Positions 43,839 to 52,900 are shown, counted from the stretch's first letter. The stretch is DNA of 64,000 bases from an uncultured Siphonobacter sp. (GCA_913774715.1 CAJYHS010000099.1:48892-112891); one strand, 5' to 3'. The notes: generated by a model from the letters alone, not told the origin. Numbers and translations are program-made.

Positions 43839-45338
43839 TTAATGAAATTTGCCTAATTCGTCGGCGATTTTTCGGTCGTTAGCCAGACGAGGTACTTTGT
43901 TTTGTCCACCGAGCTTCCCCTGACTTTTCATAAAATCAATGAATGCTCCCTGACGCAGACTATTAATCTTTAAAGGCTGCAAAATGTTTCCCGTAATCAA
44001 ATCGTCGTAATAGACGTTCAACTTGGTCAATTGCGTATCCAGGTCCTGCCGGAACTGTTCAGGATTTTGAGGCGGATTGGCAAATTCGACGAGCCATTCG
44101 TGATAAGGTAACCCTCCTTCGGCGGGTGTTACTTGTGGAGCAACCGTAAACTCAACGACTTGGGTTTCGGGTTGACGACTCACCGCATAAGCCATTGCCT
44201 TTTCTACCTCTTCCCCAATGACGTGTTCGCCAAAGGCTGAAATGAAATGCTTGATTCGACCCGTTACCAGAATGCGATAAGGATCTTTGGAAACAAATTT
44301 GACCGTATCGCCAATGTTATACCCCCAAAGCCCGGCATTGGTATTCATGATGACTACGTAATTCTTTCCTAACTCTACTTCGCCAATCGTTAGTCGGCGG
44401 GGGTTTTCATTATAGAATTCCTCCACGGGAACAAATTCGTAGAAAATACCCTGATTAAGCAGCATCAGCAAGCCGGGATTCATTTGGGAATCCTGATAGG
44501 CAATGAATCCTTCCGAAGCGGGATAGGTCTCGATGGAATCAATTTTCTTTCCGATGGAATCGAATAACTTGGCTCGGTAAGGCTCGAAGTTCACGCCTCC
44601 ATAAACGAAGACCTGAAAATCCGGGAAGACATCCTTGATTTTCTTGCCTGTACGGGCCTGAATGCGGTCGAAGTACATTTGCACCCAAGGAGGAATACCA
44701 GAAATCAGCGACATGGGCTGATGAATCGTTTCATCAATAACCCGATCCAGCTTAGTTTCCCAGTCTTCAATGCAATTAGTTTCCCAGCTTGGCAACTGAT
44801 TTGTCCTCAGATACGCCGGAACATGGTGATTGGAAATACCTGAAAGTCGGCCCACATGAACGCCATTTTTCAGGGTCATTTCCGGACTTCCTGAAAGAAA
44901 GATCAGCTTTTTGTCCAGAAATTCGGCCCGCCCTGTTTCATGAATATAACTCAACAGAGCATCGCGGGCACCTGAGATGTGGTACCCGATGGATTCTTTG
45001 GAGATGGGAATGTATTTAACCCCTGAAGTGGTGCCCGAAGTTTTGGCGAAGTATAAGGGCTTTCCGGGCCATAAAATATCTTCTTCCCCGTGAGTAACTT
45101 TCTCGACGTAAGGCTTTAGTCCTTCGTAGTCTCGAATGGGGACGGCCTGACGAAAATCAGCCGGATTTTGAATGTCCTTAAAATAATGATTCCGCCCAAA
45201 CTCGGTGTTCCGGGCGGAATCCAGTAAGTTCTTAAACCATATGTTCTGCGTTTCAGCGGGTTTCAATTCCCACTGACGACGCTTTGATATAACCCAGGCC
45301 GCGACGGGCTTTGCTAATACTGACCGAATGGGTACCAT
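43839..45338 (-). CDS. GH3-family acyl-adenylating protein
   Basis: The 499-residue protein belongs to the GH3 branch of the adenylate-forming (ANL) enzymes best known from plant auxin conjugation. The phosphate-binding loop is YFAKTSGTTSGVKYIPIS, and YPASEGFIAYQD and VIMNTNAGLWGYNIGDTVKF are conserved later. By family it activates a carboxylate with ATP and joins it to an amine or thiol; its bacterial substrate is unknown. It is 56 bp after the thioredoxin-like gene on the same strand. Confidence 0.87.
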   Translation of the reverse strand: MVPIRSVLAKPVAAWVISKRRQWELKPAETQNIWFKNLLDSARNTEFGRNHYFKDIQNPADFRQAVPIRDYEGLKPYVEKVTHGEEDILWPGKPLYFAKTSGTTSGVKYIPISKESIGYHISGARDALLSYIHETGRAEFLDKKLIFLSGSPEMTLKNGVHVGRLSGISNHHVPAYLRTNQLPSWETNCIEDWETKLDRVIDETIHQPMSLISGIPPWVQMYFDRIQARTGKKIKDVFPDFQVFVYGGVNFEPYRAKLFDSIGKKIDSIETYPASEGFIAYQDSQMNPGLLMLLNQGIFYEFVPVEEFYNENPRRLTIGEVELGKNYVVIMNTNAGLWGYNIGDTVKFVSKDPYRILVTGRIKHFISAFGEHVIGEEVEKAMAYAVSRQPETQVVEFTVAPQVTPAEGGLPYHEWLVEFANPPQNPEQFRQDLDTQLTKLNVYYDDLITGNILQPLKINSLRQGAFIDFMKSQGKLGGQNKVPRLANDRKIADELGKFH

Positions 45339-45394
45339 GCATTAATGATTTCTCAGTCTGCAAAAGTACGACAAACTTTAGCTAGTTCGAGCGG

Positions 45395-45700
45395 CTACGC
45401 ATAATTCCCTGTTAGCTGAGAAGCCAACTGATCCAGAGTTGCGGCGTCGGTGAGGCCTTCGTGCCGCCAAATTTCGCGACCTTTTCGAAGACCTAATACC
45501 GTGGGATTCGACCGAATTTTATACCGTTTAAATAACTCATCTTCTTTACCACAAGCTACTCGCAACAAACGAGCCTCACTCGAATGCTGGCTTACAAAGG
45601 TCTCCAGCAGACGTTCTGACTGGCTCACCGATGGGCTATATTGCTGGAATACCAGCATAAGAACGCACCCATCGCTCTGAAGAAATTCTTCCAAAGTCAT
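45395..45700 (-). CDS. Thioredoxin-fold protein lacking the CxxC motif
   Basis: The 101-residue protein fits a thioredoxin fold by its strands VLMLVFQQYS, ARLLRVACGKEDELFKRY, and the cis-proline element IRSNPTVLGLRKGREI. At the usual WCGPC position it has QQYSPSVSQ, so there is no redox dithiol. A binding or scaffold role is more likely than disulfide exchange. It is the first gene of the reverse set leading to GH3, dxr, rhaM and yigZ. Confidence 0.75.
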   Translation of the reverse strand: MTLEEFLQSDGCVLMLVFQQYSPSVSQSERLLETFVSQHSSEARLLRVACGKEDELFKRYKIRSNPTVLGLRKGREIWRHEGLTDAATLDQLASQLTGNYA

Positions 45701-46329
45701 AATCTTTCCGGATTAAACTGATTTGACTATTTAAAACTAAACTCTGCCAATGAGGCTCTTCTGAGCATTGCTGGTATGGTTGCGACGGGACCATACGGGT
45801 GAAATGACGAAAAACCTCATGAGTGATTCCTCCCTTTTCAAGTAGCGGAATACAAACACTGGTTAACTAATTTTACTTATAACACTAGTTAATACGGGCA
45901 CTTCCTAAATTCCGTTGGATACCGATAATTTAGACTATTCAGTTTCAATGAGGGAGCTACTGGAGCAAGTTTTCAAATCAAGCGAGTGACTTTAGAAACC
46001 TGACTACGCGTAATGAGTTAGGTATTATGGCTATTACCAGAATAATAGCGATCTAAAGTAACCAAAAAACAAACACAATAAAAGTTTTTTATCATTTAAT
46101 CGCACAATAATTACATTTTTAATAGGGCTATAATCCTTTTTTAATCTTCTTTTTATAAAATATCCAAGACAGTATCTTTTTAATACACTGATAATGAATA
46201 ACCATTTATAAAAACATTAGTATAAATCGGGAATGATTGCGTTTGTGCCTTGTCAATTGCTGATCCATGCCTAATTTTGAAGGTCTTTACGAAGACTTTC
46301 AAGCTGGACATACGACAGAAACTCTGAAC
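45701..46329. other. Divergent intergenic region between the thioredoxin-like gene and pdhB
   Basis: About 0.6 kb, AT-rich towards its right end, without a credible gene. A near-consensus -7 box TGCGTTTG at 46238-46245 could serve pdhB, giving a leader of roughly 75-80 bases to the preferred start. No strong hairpin was noticed. Confidence 0.5.
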
Positions 46330-47313
46330 ATGAGAGAATTACAATTTCGGGAGGCTCTTCGCGAAGCAATGAGCGAGGAAATGCGACGTGATCCCCGCGT
46401 TTTTTTAATGGGCGAAGAAGTTGCTGAATACAACGGTGCATACAAAGTATCCCAAGGGATGCTGGATGAATTCGGGCCAGAACGCGTAATCGATACTCCT
46501 ATTGCCGAATTAGGTTTTGCAGGAATCGGCGTGGGTGCAGCCGCTAACGGTCTGCGTCCTATTATCGAATTCATGACGTTCAACTTCTCCTTAGTAGCCA
46601 TTGATCAGGTGATCAACTCAGCGGCTAAGATTTATGAAATGTCAGGTGGACAGTATAATGCCCCCATCGTCTTTCGTGGACCAACGGGTAACGCTGGTCA
46701 GCTGGCGGCTCAACACTCTTCTAACTTCGAAAGCTGGTACGCTAACACGCCAGGATTGAAAGTAGTTATTCCATCCAACCCTGCGGATGCCAAAGGTTTA
46801 TTGAAGTCTGCCATTCGCGACAATGATCCCGTGATTTTCATGGAGTCAGAGCAAATGTACGGTGACAAAGGCCAGGTGCCCGACGGCGAATACCTGATCC
46901 CCATCGGCGTTGCTGACGTGAAAAAGGAAGGAAAAGACGTTACCATCGTAAGCTTTGGTAAAGTAATTCCACGCATCGTTATGCCGGCCATTGAAGAACT
47001 GGAAAAAGAAGGTATTTCGGTTGAATTAATCGACTTGCGTTCTGTTCGTCCGATTGATTACGGAACCGTAGTTAAGTCAATCAAGAAAACGAACCGTTGC
47101 GTAATCGTTGAGGAAGCCGCTCCGCTAGCTTCTATTTCCTCAGAAGTAGCTTATCACCTGCAACGTTACGCGTTTGATTACCTTGACGCTCCCGTAGCTC
47201 GTGTGACTAGCCGCGATGTACCTTTACCTTACGCTCCTACACTGGTTGAAGAGGTATTACCCAATCCTAAGCGTGTAGTATCAGCTGTAAAGTCTGTTTT
47301 ATACCGGAACTAA
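46330..47313 (+). CDS. pdhB: Pyruvate dehydrogenase E1 component, beta subunit
   Basis: Starting at 46330 gives a 327-residue protein beginning MRELQFREALREAMSEEM, the normal start and length of the family. An in-frame ATG at 46267 would add 21 unrelated residues. TPP-binding and interface motifs include MGEEVAEYNGAYKVSQG, DTPIAELGFAGIGVGAA, EFMTFNF and FRGPTGN. With an alpha subunit, not in the window, it decarboxylates pyruvate and loads acetyl onto E2 lipoamide. A very long terminator follows. Confidence 0.95.
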   Translation: MRELQFREALREAMSEEMRRDPRVFLMGEEVAEYNGAYKVSQGMLDEFGPERVIDTPIAELGFAGIGVGAAANGLRPIIEFMTFNFSLVAIDQVINSAAKIYEMSGGQYNAPIVFRGPTGNAGQLAAQHSSNFESWYANTPGLKVVIPSNPADAKGLLKSAIRDNDPVIFMESEQMYGDKGQVPDGEYLIPIGVADVKKEGKDVTIVSFGKVIPRIVMPAIEELEKEGISVELIDLRSVRPIDYGTVVKSIKKTNRCVIVEEAAPLASISSEVAYHLQRYAFDYLDAPVARVTSRDVPLPYAPTLVEEVLPNPKRVVSAVKSVLYRN

Positions 47314-47330
47314 TAGCTGCCTTACTTCAT

Positions 47331-47378
47331 AATAAAAGAAAAGCTTCGATCTGATCAGGTCGAAGCTTTTCTTTTATT
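47331..47378. terminator. Very long perfect terminator palindrome
   Basis: A 19-bp perfect stem AATAAAAGAAAAGCTTCGA / TCGAAGCTTTTCTTTTATT encloses ten bases that contain the inner palindrome CTGATCAG. It ends pdhB and may also stop transcripts from the reverse-strand RNA gene. Confidence 0.9.
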
Positions 47379-47484
47379 CGTATTCCTAAAGTTTAAATAC
47401 CTATTAATACAGAAGGTTCACCTTCGTAACAAAAGAAATGCCAGCGATAAAAAGGAGGAAACTAAAATAGGAAAGGCTATAAAA

Positions 47485-47578
47485 TAAAAAATGGCAAACC
47501 ACGAACCGCTACAACCATCTACCCTTGCTTCGGTCAAGACCTGGGGGATTCAACAGGAGCTGGCCTGATTTGCCGCTG
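47485..47578 (-). ncRNA. ffs: Small signal recognition particle RNA (4.5S type)
   Basis: On the reverse strand GGCAAATCA (47566-47574) pairs perfectly over 9 bp (one wobble) with TGGTTTGCC (47493-47501), closing an RNA of about 82 nt followed by an A/T-rich tract that gives a U-run. Inside, CCCCCAGG and AGCAAGGGTAG are the conserved M-domain binding strands of bacterial SRP RNA, with ten bases between AGG and AGCA as in the standard helix 8. The usual GGAA tetraloop is absent: the ten bases are TCTTGACCGA. A well-spaced promoter lies just upstream. Confidence 0.8.
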
Positions 47579-47609
47579 CAAAGATCGTTTTATTTTGACA
47601 CGATGTCAA
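47579..47609 (-). promoter_or_regulatory. Promoter of the SRP RNA gene
   Basis: Reading the reverse strand, TTG (47607-47609) and GATCTTTG (47579-47586, one mismatch to TAnnTTTG) are 20 bases apart. The RNA closing stem starts five bases downstream, matching the expected start site. Confidence 0.65.
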
Positions 47610-47629
47610 GTCAAAGCGTAAATTGCAGC

Positions 47630-48349
47630 ATGAAAAAATTTCGTCTGCTCCATCTACCTGCCCTTATTTTAGGCGTATCTCTTTGCATATCAAGCTGTAA
47701 CTCTTCTACTAAACACCTGGAAGAAGGTCGAAAATTATTGCGAGAAAATAAATTAAACGAAGCAATCCTGGAGTTAAACCAGGCTGTAGAGGCAAATCCG
47801 AAGAATGCTGAAGCTCTGAACGCCCGTGGCGTGGCCCATTATCAGCTCAAAGATTTCAGCAATGCGATGATGGATTATGATCAGGCCATCCAGGCGGATT
47901 CATCCTTATACCTCCCCTTTTTCAATCGGGCCAAGCTTCGCATGGCTCAGAGCGATTTTGAAGCAGCTATCAATGATTTAACCAAGGCAACTACCCTTGC
48001 CCCCGACTCGGCAGAGATTTACCTAAATCGCGGGTTTATTTATGCTGAATTAAAGTTACCCCAAAAGGCTACTACTGATTTTGATAAAGCGGTTCAGTTA
48101 GCTCCTAAAAACGCTGAGACGTATTTTGTTCGGGGTAATCTTTATCTGGAACAAAAGAACTATCCTTCCGCCATCCGTGATTATGAACAGGCGGTTGGTT
48201 TACGTTCTGAATTTCCGCAGGCCTTCTTTAATATGGGCTTAGCTCAAAATCTGGTTGGGAACCGGGAGGCGGCGTGTCTGAGCTTTCAGCAATCTAAAAA
48301 ATTAGGCTACGCGGAAGCCGCCGATGCGGTTGAAGCTTTTTGTAAATAA
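47630..48349 (+). CDS. TPR-repeat lipoprotein
   Basis: With the ATG at 47630 the product has 239 residues, a lipoprotein signal with lipobox ISSC (Cys23), and about six tetratricopeptide repeats. Typical units are AILELNQAVEANPKNAEAL, AMMDYDQAIQADSSLYLPF and ATTDFDKAVQLAPKNAETYF. Upstream in-frame starts run through the SRP RNA gene and are rejected. It is probably anchored in a membrane facing the periplasm, mediating protein contacts. The next gene begins 5 bp later. Confidence 0.85.
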   Translation: MKKFRLLHLPALILGVSLCISSCNSSTKHLEEGRKLLRENKLNEAILELNQAVEANPKNAEALNARGVAHYQLKDFSNAMMDYDQAIQADSSLYLPFFNRAKLRMAQSDFEAAINDLTKATTLAPDSAEIYLNRGFIYAELKLPQKATTDFDKAVQLAPKNAETYFVRGNLYLEQKNYPSAIRDYEQAVGLRSEFPQAFFNMGLAQNLVGNREAACLSFQQSKKLGYAEAADAVEAFCK

Positions 48350-48354
48350 TCGTC

Positions 48355-48711
48355 ATGAAATACCTCGCCTTACTCCTCGTTCCTGTTTTCCTTCTCTTTG
48401 CGGGCTGGCAATACAACGATCCTGATCCGTTACTCTGGGGGACCATTTATCTGATTGCTGCGTATACGGCATTGAGAGCATTTCAGGGCAGATTTAATCG
48501 GGAACTCTTACTCGTTTTACTCATCTGGTCGGCGGCCTGGGCAATCAGCTCCTGGACTCAAATGACGGCCTGGGAAGGTTTCTTTAGTGAAAATGAAGGC
48601 TTAACCATGAAAACTCCGAATCAGGAGTTGGCCCGTGAAGCCTGCGGCCTGGGCATTGTAGCGGTGGCTTATTTGCTGTTCTTAGGCATGAGTTATTCAA
48701 AGAGAGAATAG
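48355..48711 (+). CDS. TMEM220-family membrane protein
   Basis: The 118-residue protein has four hydrophobic segments and the FAGWQYNDPDPLLWG motif after the first helix, the hallmark of the TMEM220 family that spans bacteria and animals. Function is unknown. It is 5 bp after the TPR gene and probably co-transcribed. After it, 48712-48877 shows no gene. Confidence 0.85.
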   Translation: MKYLALLLVPVFLLFAGWQYNDPDPLLWGTIYLIAAYTALRAFQGRFNRELLLVLLIWSAAWAISSWTQMTAWEGFFSENEGLTMKTPNQELAREACGLGIVAVAYLLFLGMSYSKRE

Positions 48712-48877
48712 TACTTAAGTATAGCTAATCTGTTATTCCGAATGCAGGGTGAACGCTTCTATATAGGTGTAGACGAACTTGAGAAAGACTGGTTTGTCCT
48801 TACTTGGAAAGTGTTACCCAATTCTAAGTAAGTTTCTTCGCTTGGTTTCCAATGACAGGTATCAAAAATTGGTCAAT

Positions 48878-48912
48878 GAACTTCCCGAAAGTTATAAACT
48901 TTCGGGAAGTTC
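48878..48912 (-). terminator. Hairpin after the CoA-transferase gene
   Basis: A perfect 16-bp stem GAACTTCCCGAAAGTT / AACTTTCGGGAAGTTC has loop ATA. It lies 13 bp beyond the reverse gene's stop. There is no long T-run, so termination strength is uncertain. Confidence 0.65.
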
Positions 48913-48925
48913 TGTACGGAGACCT

Positions 48926-50431
48926 TTATACGGAAACATTAACCTTCTTCATCGTTCCGGTTGCGGTTAAGCGGGTATGCCAGCTAAACGCTTCTTCCAG
49001 CAGATGCGGCGTGTGTCCACCCCGTTCGCAGGCCCGGTCAAAATAGGATTGTAATTCTTCCCGATATTCCGGGTGTACACAGTTGGCAATGATGGCTCTT
49101 GCCCGTTCGCGGGGAGCCAGCCCTCGTAAATCTGCCAGGCCCTGATCCGTTACTAGAATATCTACATCGTGTTCGGTATGATCGACGTGCGAAACCATTG
49201 GTAATACGTGCGAAATTGAGTTACCCTTCGAAGCCGCCTGCGTCACAAAAATGCTCAGAAAGGCGTTACGGGCAAAGTCACCCGAACCACCAATGCCATT
49301 CATCATTTTCGTACCACTGATGTGGGTGGAGTTTACGTTTCCGTAAATATCAAACTCAATGGCAGTATTAATGCCAATGACCCCCATTCGGCGTATCACT
49401 TCGGGAGCATTACTGATATTCTGAGGCCGTAACACCATCTTATCGCGGTACTTATCAATGTCTTTCATGAGTTTCGTATACCATTCGTCTGAGACCGTGA
49501 TTGACGAAGCCGAGGCATAGATCATTTTCCCGGCGTCCATTAACTCAAACGTACTGTCCTGTAATACCTCAGAGTACATGGTAAGATTCTCGAAATCACT
49601 ATTGATAAAGCCCGATAACACAGCATTCGCTACTTTACCAATACCTGCCTGCAAGGGTAACAATGACTTTTTAAGCCGCCCCTGCTTTACCTCCCGATTA
49701 AAAAAATCCAGTAAGTGTGAAGCAATTGCCGTCGTCTTTTCATCGGGTGGAACAATCTGAGCCGGGCTATCTTTGACGCTGGTAATAACAATACCCACGA
49801 TTTTCTCGGGATCAACCGGAATGGAAGTACGACCCACGCGGGAAGAAGGCGAGGTAATCGGAATGATCGAACGGTCAGGATAGATTCCCGCCATGAAAAC
49901 GTCATGCAAGCCACACAGCGAGAGAGGCATTGACAGATTGACTTCCACGATTACTTTATCGGCCAGGACCGCGAAATGAGCGGAGTTACCTACCGATGTC
50001 GTTGGCACAATACTGCCGTCTTCTTCAATGCGAGCCGCTTCAATGACGGCTATATCCAATTTAGGCAAGTGCTGGTTTTGTAGTAATTCGACGGTTTCAC
50101 AGAGGTGATGATCCATGAACATGACCTCCCCCGAATTAATACTCTTACGTAATACCGGGTCAACCTGAAAAGGCATCCGGCGATTCAGAGCGTGGGAATG
50201 AGCCAAGGCGGCGTCCGTATCCTGTCCCAGCGAAGCTCCGGTAATGAGCGTAATTTTCAAAGGGTCGGTTTTCGCTCGCTGAGCTAAGGCCAGTAGTACG
50301 GCCTTACTGTCTCCGGCCTTGGTAAACCCACTTGTTCCCACGACCATCTGGTCTTTAATGAACGCAGCAGCCCCCTCTACGCTTATGATCTTGTTACGCA
50401 GGTCTGCTCGTAATATTCGGTCTTCATACAT
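48926..50431 (-). CDS. Acetyl-CoA hydrolase/transferase family, succinate CoA-transferase type
   Basis: The 501-residue class I CoA-transferase has the conserved VVGTSGFTKAGDSKAV loop, the likely catalytic glutamate in EVLQD, and the late GIGGSGDFARNAFLS and DLRGLAPRERA motifs. Members move CoA between succinyl-CoA and acetate, or hydrolyse acetyl-CoA. Similarity to SCACT-type succinate:acetate enzymes is suggested by the overall layout. It is a single gene with its own hairpin. Confidence 0.87.
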   Translation of the reverse strand: MYEDRILRADLRNKIISVEGAAAFIKDQMVVGTSGFTKAGDSKAVLLALAQRAKTDPLKITLITGASLGQDTDAALAHSHALNRRMPFQVDPVLRKSINSGEVMFMDHHLCETVELLQNQHLPKLDIAVIEAARIEEDGSIVPTTSVGNSAHFAVLADKVIVEVNLSMPLSLCGLHDVFMAGIYPDRSIIPITSPSSRVGRTSIPVDPEKIVGIVITSVKDSPAQIVPPDEKTTAIASHLLDFFNREVKQGRLKKSLLPLQAGIGKVANAVLSGFINSDFENLTMYSEVLQDSTFELMDAGKMIYASASSITVSDEWYTKLMKDIDKYRDKMVLRPQNISNAPEVIRRMGVIGINTAIEFDIYGNVNSTHISGTKMMNGIGGSGDFARNAFLSIFVTQAASKGNSISHVLPMVSHVDHTEHDVDILVTDQGLADLRGLAPRERARAIIANCVHPEYREELQSYFDRACERGGHTPHLLEEAFSWHTRLTATGTMKKVNVSV

Positions 50432-50492
50432 ACGCGTACTAGGGTTTATTACAACACATACTATATACTTCTTATCTACCTATGGGTGATCG

Positions 50493-50500
50493 CAAATGTA
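50493..50500 (-). promoter_or_regulatory. -7 element for the CoA-transferase gene
   Basis: The reverse strand reads TACATTTG, an exact TAnnTTTG box, 62 bp upstream of the start codon. No TTG is seen at the -33 position. Confidence 0.45.
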
Positions 50501-50615
50501 AAATTTATTAAGTGCACTTATATCAGAAAACGAGCTTAGGTATAATAAATAACCAAGCTTTTGACAGTGACTGATTTCAGTTGTGTCTCTACCGTTTTGA
50601 ACTCCCGCTGTAATG

Positions 50616-50654
50616 TAAAAAAGCCTTTCCAACTTTCGCTGAAAAGGCTTTTTA
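50616..50654 (-). terminator. Terminator after the DUF1080 gene
   Basis: An 11-bp stem AAAAAGCCTTT / AAAGGCTTTTT follows the reverse-strand stop at 50672 and continues into a T-run on that strand. Confidence 0.82.
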
Positions 50655-50671
50655 CGGATTTTTCTAAAATC

Positions 50672-51388
50672 TTAGTGCTTAATTTCGCGGATTTTGATGT
50701 TACGGAACCATACCGTATCACCGTGATCCTGAAGGCTAAAGTGACCAGTAGCAAACTTGGCAAAGTCAGGCATCGTTTTGAATTTCGATTTGGCAACCAG
50801 TTCTGCAAACTGAGGCGTACTCATGTCTGTTTCTACCACTTTCACGTCGTTTTGATAGATCGTGAACTTACCTTGATCAAGAACCACCCGCATCGAATTC
50901 CACTGTCCGGCTGGTTTCGCATTCTGAGGACTAGCGGGGATAAGATCGTATAAGCTGCCCGCCCGATGGCTTTCCAGTTTGCTATCGGAGTGACGCTCAT
51001 TGTCGATCACCTGAATTTCAGGACCGGTTAACCAGGGGTATTTATATTTATCGCTTTCAACAACGTGGAACATCACACCGCTGTTACCATTTTCAGAAAT
51101 TTTAGAATCATACTTCAATTCAAAATCCTTGTATTCACCGTCGGTAACAATGTCTCCAGCCGTTGCTCCGCCTTTGCGAGCATCAGCATCCAGCTTGAGG
51201 GCACCATCTTCAATTTTCCAGGCAGTACCGATGCCTTCACCGTTAAATTTATGCCAGCCGTTGGTGGTTTTGCCGTCAAAAAGTAATTTAAAACCTGCTT
51301 TTTTTTCCGCTTTGGAAAGAGAATTGGGGGATTGGGCAAGACAGGTAACTGTAACCAGCGACAGAATACCGATGAGTGTCTTTTTCAT
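50672..51388 (-). CDS. Secreted DUF1080 (3-keto-disaccharide hydrolase-like) protein
   Basis: The 238-residue protein has a signal peptide ending CLAQ. A beta-jelly-roll DUF1080 domain follows: FKLLFDGKTTNGWHKF at the start, DFELKYDSKISENGNSGVMFHV centrally, and FSLQDHGDTVWFRNIKI at the end. Family members act on 3-keto-glycosides or bind sugars. It precedes a group of sugar oxidoreductase and isomerase genes a few kilobases away, though in a separate transcript with its own terminator. Confidence 0.87.
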   Translation of the reverse strand: MKKTLIGILSLVTVTCLAQSPNSLSKAEKKAGFKLLFDGKTTNGWHKFNGEGIGTAWKIEDGALKLDADARKGGATAGDIVTDGEYKDFELKYDSKISENGNSGVMFHVVESDKYKYPWLTGPEIQVIDNERHSDSKLESHRAGSLYDLIPASPQNAKPAGQWNSMRVVLDQGKFTIYQNDVKVVETDMSTPQFAELVAKSKFKTMPDFAKFATGHFSLQDHGDTVWFRNIKIREIKH

Positions 51389-51460
51389 GAATCTGAGGTT
51401 AACTTGTTGAAATGTAGTATTTTACTGAATAATTCCTGCACGTAAGGAAACTTGTTTTTA

Positions 51461-51468
51461 CAAATTTA
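51461..51468 (-). promoter_or_regulatory. -7 element for the DUF1080 gene
   Basis: The reverse strand reads TAAATTTG, an exact TAnnTTTG box, 72 bp upstream of the start. The rest of the 359-bp divergent gap 51389-51747 shows no gene or strong hairpin. Confidence 0.45.
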
Positions 51469-51747
51469 CCTTATCACTGGACACGTGATTGTCAGCAAAT
51501 CTAAGAGCTAAAATGGGATTGCTTCGTTGACCAATCTATTTATTAATCAATAGTAGCAATCTAGTACTTACAACTCACTTTTTTTGAACTGGTTTTAAAA
51601 TCTATCTCGGTGTCACCATCAGCTTTACTCGAAGAACTATATCTTTACAGCCCTTCTCCCTAGTTTTTTATATTAAATTATCACTACTGAAATTTACGAA
51701 CAGAAAGATCATCGGTCCCGCTCTTTCATTACCCTATTACTTCGTTT

Positions 51748-52761
51748 ATGCCATCATCCCAGACTTTTAACCATAAACATATACTAGTTTGCCGAACTGA
51801 CGCAGTGGGAGACATGGTGTTGGCCATGCCCGTGTGTGGACTGATTAAAGAAAAATATCCCGATTCAAAGGTTTCTGTTTTAGGACGCACCTATACCCGT
51901 GACATTGCCCTGGCAAGTGAGCACATTGACGGCTTTGTAAACTTTGATGACTGGACTGGAAAATCTCCCGAGGAAATCAATCGATTACTGGCCAAGGAAA
52001 ACATAGACGTGGCTGTGCATTTGAAGGATTCGGATGTGGTAGCCAAGCAGTTGAAGAAAGCAGGTATTAAAAGAAGAATTGGTACCATGAATCGTTTTTT
52101 TTACTGGTATACCTGCAACAAACTCATCCCGCTGAGTCGAAAAAACTCTGGTTTGCACGAAGCTCAACTGAATGTTAAATTATTACAAGGGCTGAATATC
52201 AAGCGTAATCTTTCCTGGAATGAAGTAACTGATTACTATGGACTTACTCGTTTCCAGCCCCTTCAGCCGGAGTTTAAAGCCTTACTTTCCGAAGATCGCT
52301 TTAATCTCATTATTCATCCCAAATCACATAAGAATAGTAAAGAATGGAGTTTGGAAAATTACTCCCGACTCATTCAGCAAATTGATAAAACAAGATTTAA
52401 AATCTTCATTAGCGGATCGGCAAAGGAGCACGAAGAACTGAAACCCTGGCTGGACCAGCACGCGGATGAAGTAACTGATATCAGTGGAAAAATGCCCCTG
52501 AGCCAGTTTATTACCTTCATTAGTCAAGCCGACGGCTTGATTGCCTGTAGTACGGGTCCCGTTCACATTGCCGCCGCTTCGGGGATTTATACGCTTGGTC
52601 TATACACGGATATTCATACAAAAGACGCGGGTCGCTGGGGGCCCGTTGGGAAAAAAGCGGAATCACTGACTTGCGTGAACGCAGATATGGATACGATTAA
52701 ACCGGAAGATATTCTGAGTAAGATTAATGCCTGGGTTGAACAGTATAAAGTGCACGCTTAA
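51748..52761 (+). CDS. Glycosyltransferase family 9 (heptosyltransferase-like)
   Basis: This 337-residue GT-B enzyme has the GT9 N-terminus ILVCRTDAVGDMVLAMPVCGLIKEKYPDS in two parts, VAVHLKDSDVVAKQLKKAG, and the donor-site pattern IHPKSHKNSKEWSLENYSRL. The final DGLIACSTGPVHIAAASGI is conserved in ADP-heptose:LPS heptosyltransferases. It would add a core sugar to lipid A in the cytoplasm. It is far from the polysaccharide cluster and monocistronic. Confidence 0.88.
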   Translation: MPSSQTFNHKHILVCRTDAVGDMVLAMPVCGLIKEKYPDSKVSVLGRTYTRDIALASEHIDGFVNFDDWTGKSPEEINRLLAKENIDVAVHLKDSDVVAKQLKKAGIKRRIGTMNRFFYWYTCNKLIPLSRKNSGLHEAQLNVKLLQGLNIKRNLSWNEVTDYYGLTRFQPLQPEFKALLSEDRFNLIIHPKSHKNSKEWSLENYSRLIQQIDKTRFKIFISGSAKEHEELKPWLDQHADEVTDISGKMPLSQFITFISQADGLIACSTGPVHIAAASGIYTLGLYTDIHTKDAGRWGPVGKKAESLTCVNADMDTIKPEDILSKINAWVEQYKVHA

Positions 52762-52778
52762 GTGACTATTATATCTAT

Positions 52779-52814
52779 AAAAGGCCTTGCTGATTAACTC
52801 AGCAAGGCCTTTTT
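52779..52814. terminator. Bidirectional terminator
   Basis: A perfect 15-bp stem AAAAGGCCTTGCTGA / TCAGCAAGGCCTTTT with a five-base loop separates convergent genes. A second hairpin CTACCAGC / GCTGGTAG lies at 52869-52890, next to the reverse gene's stop. Confidence 0.9.
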
Positions 52815-52900
52815 ATTGCCAGCTTTCTATACTTATAGCATTATTCTGCTAGGGTAACTAAGTTTCTGCTACCAGCGAAAAAGCTGGTAGTATAAACACA

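Noticed and set aside
46267..46329. Earlier pdhB start at 46267
   Set aside because: The family begins at MRELQFREAL and the 46330 start gives the normal length; the earlier start cannot be fully excluded.
47525..47629. Upstream start for the TPR lipoprotein
   Set aside because: The extension overlaps the SRP RNA gene and its promoter and would bury a clear lipoprotein signal that begins at 47630.
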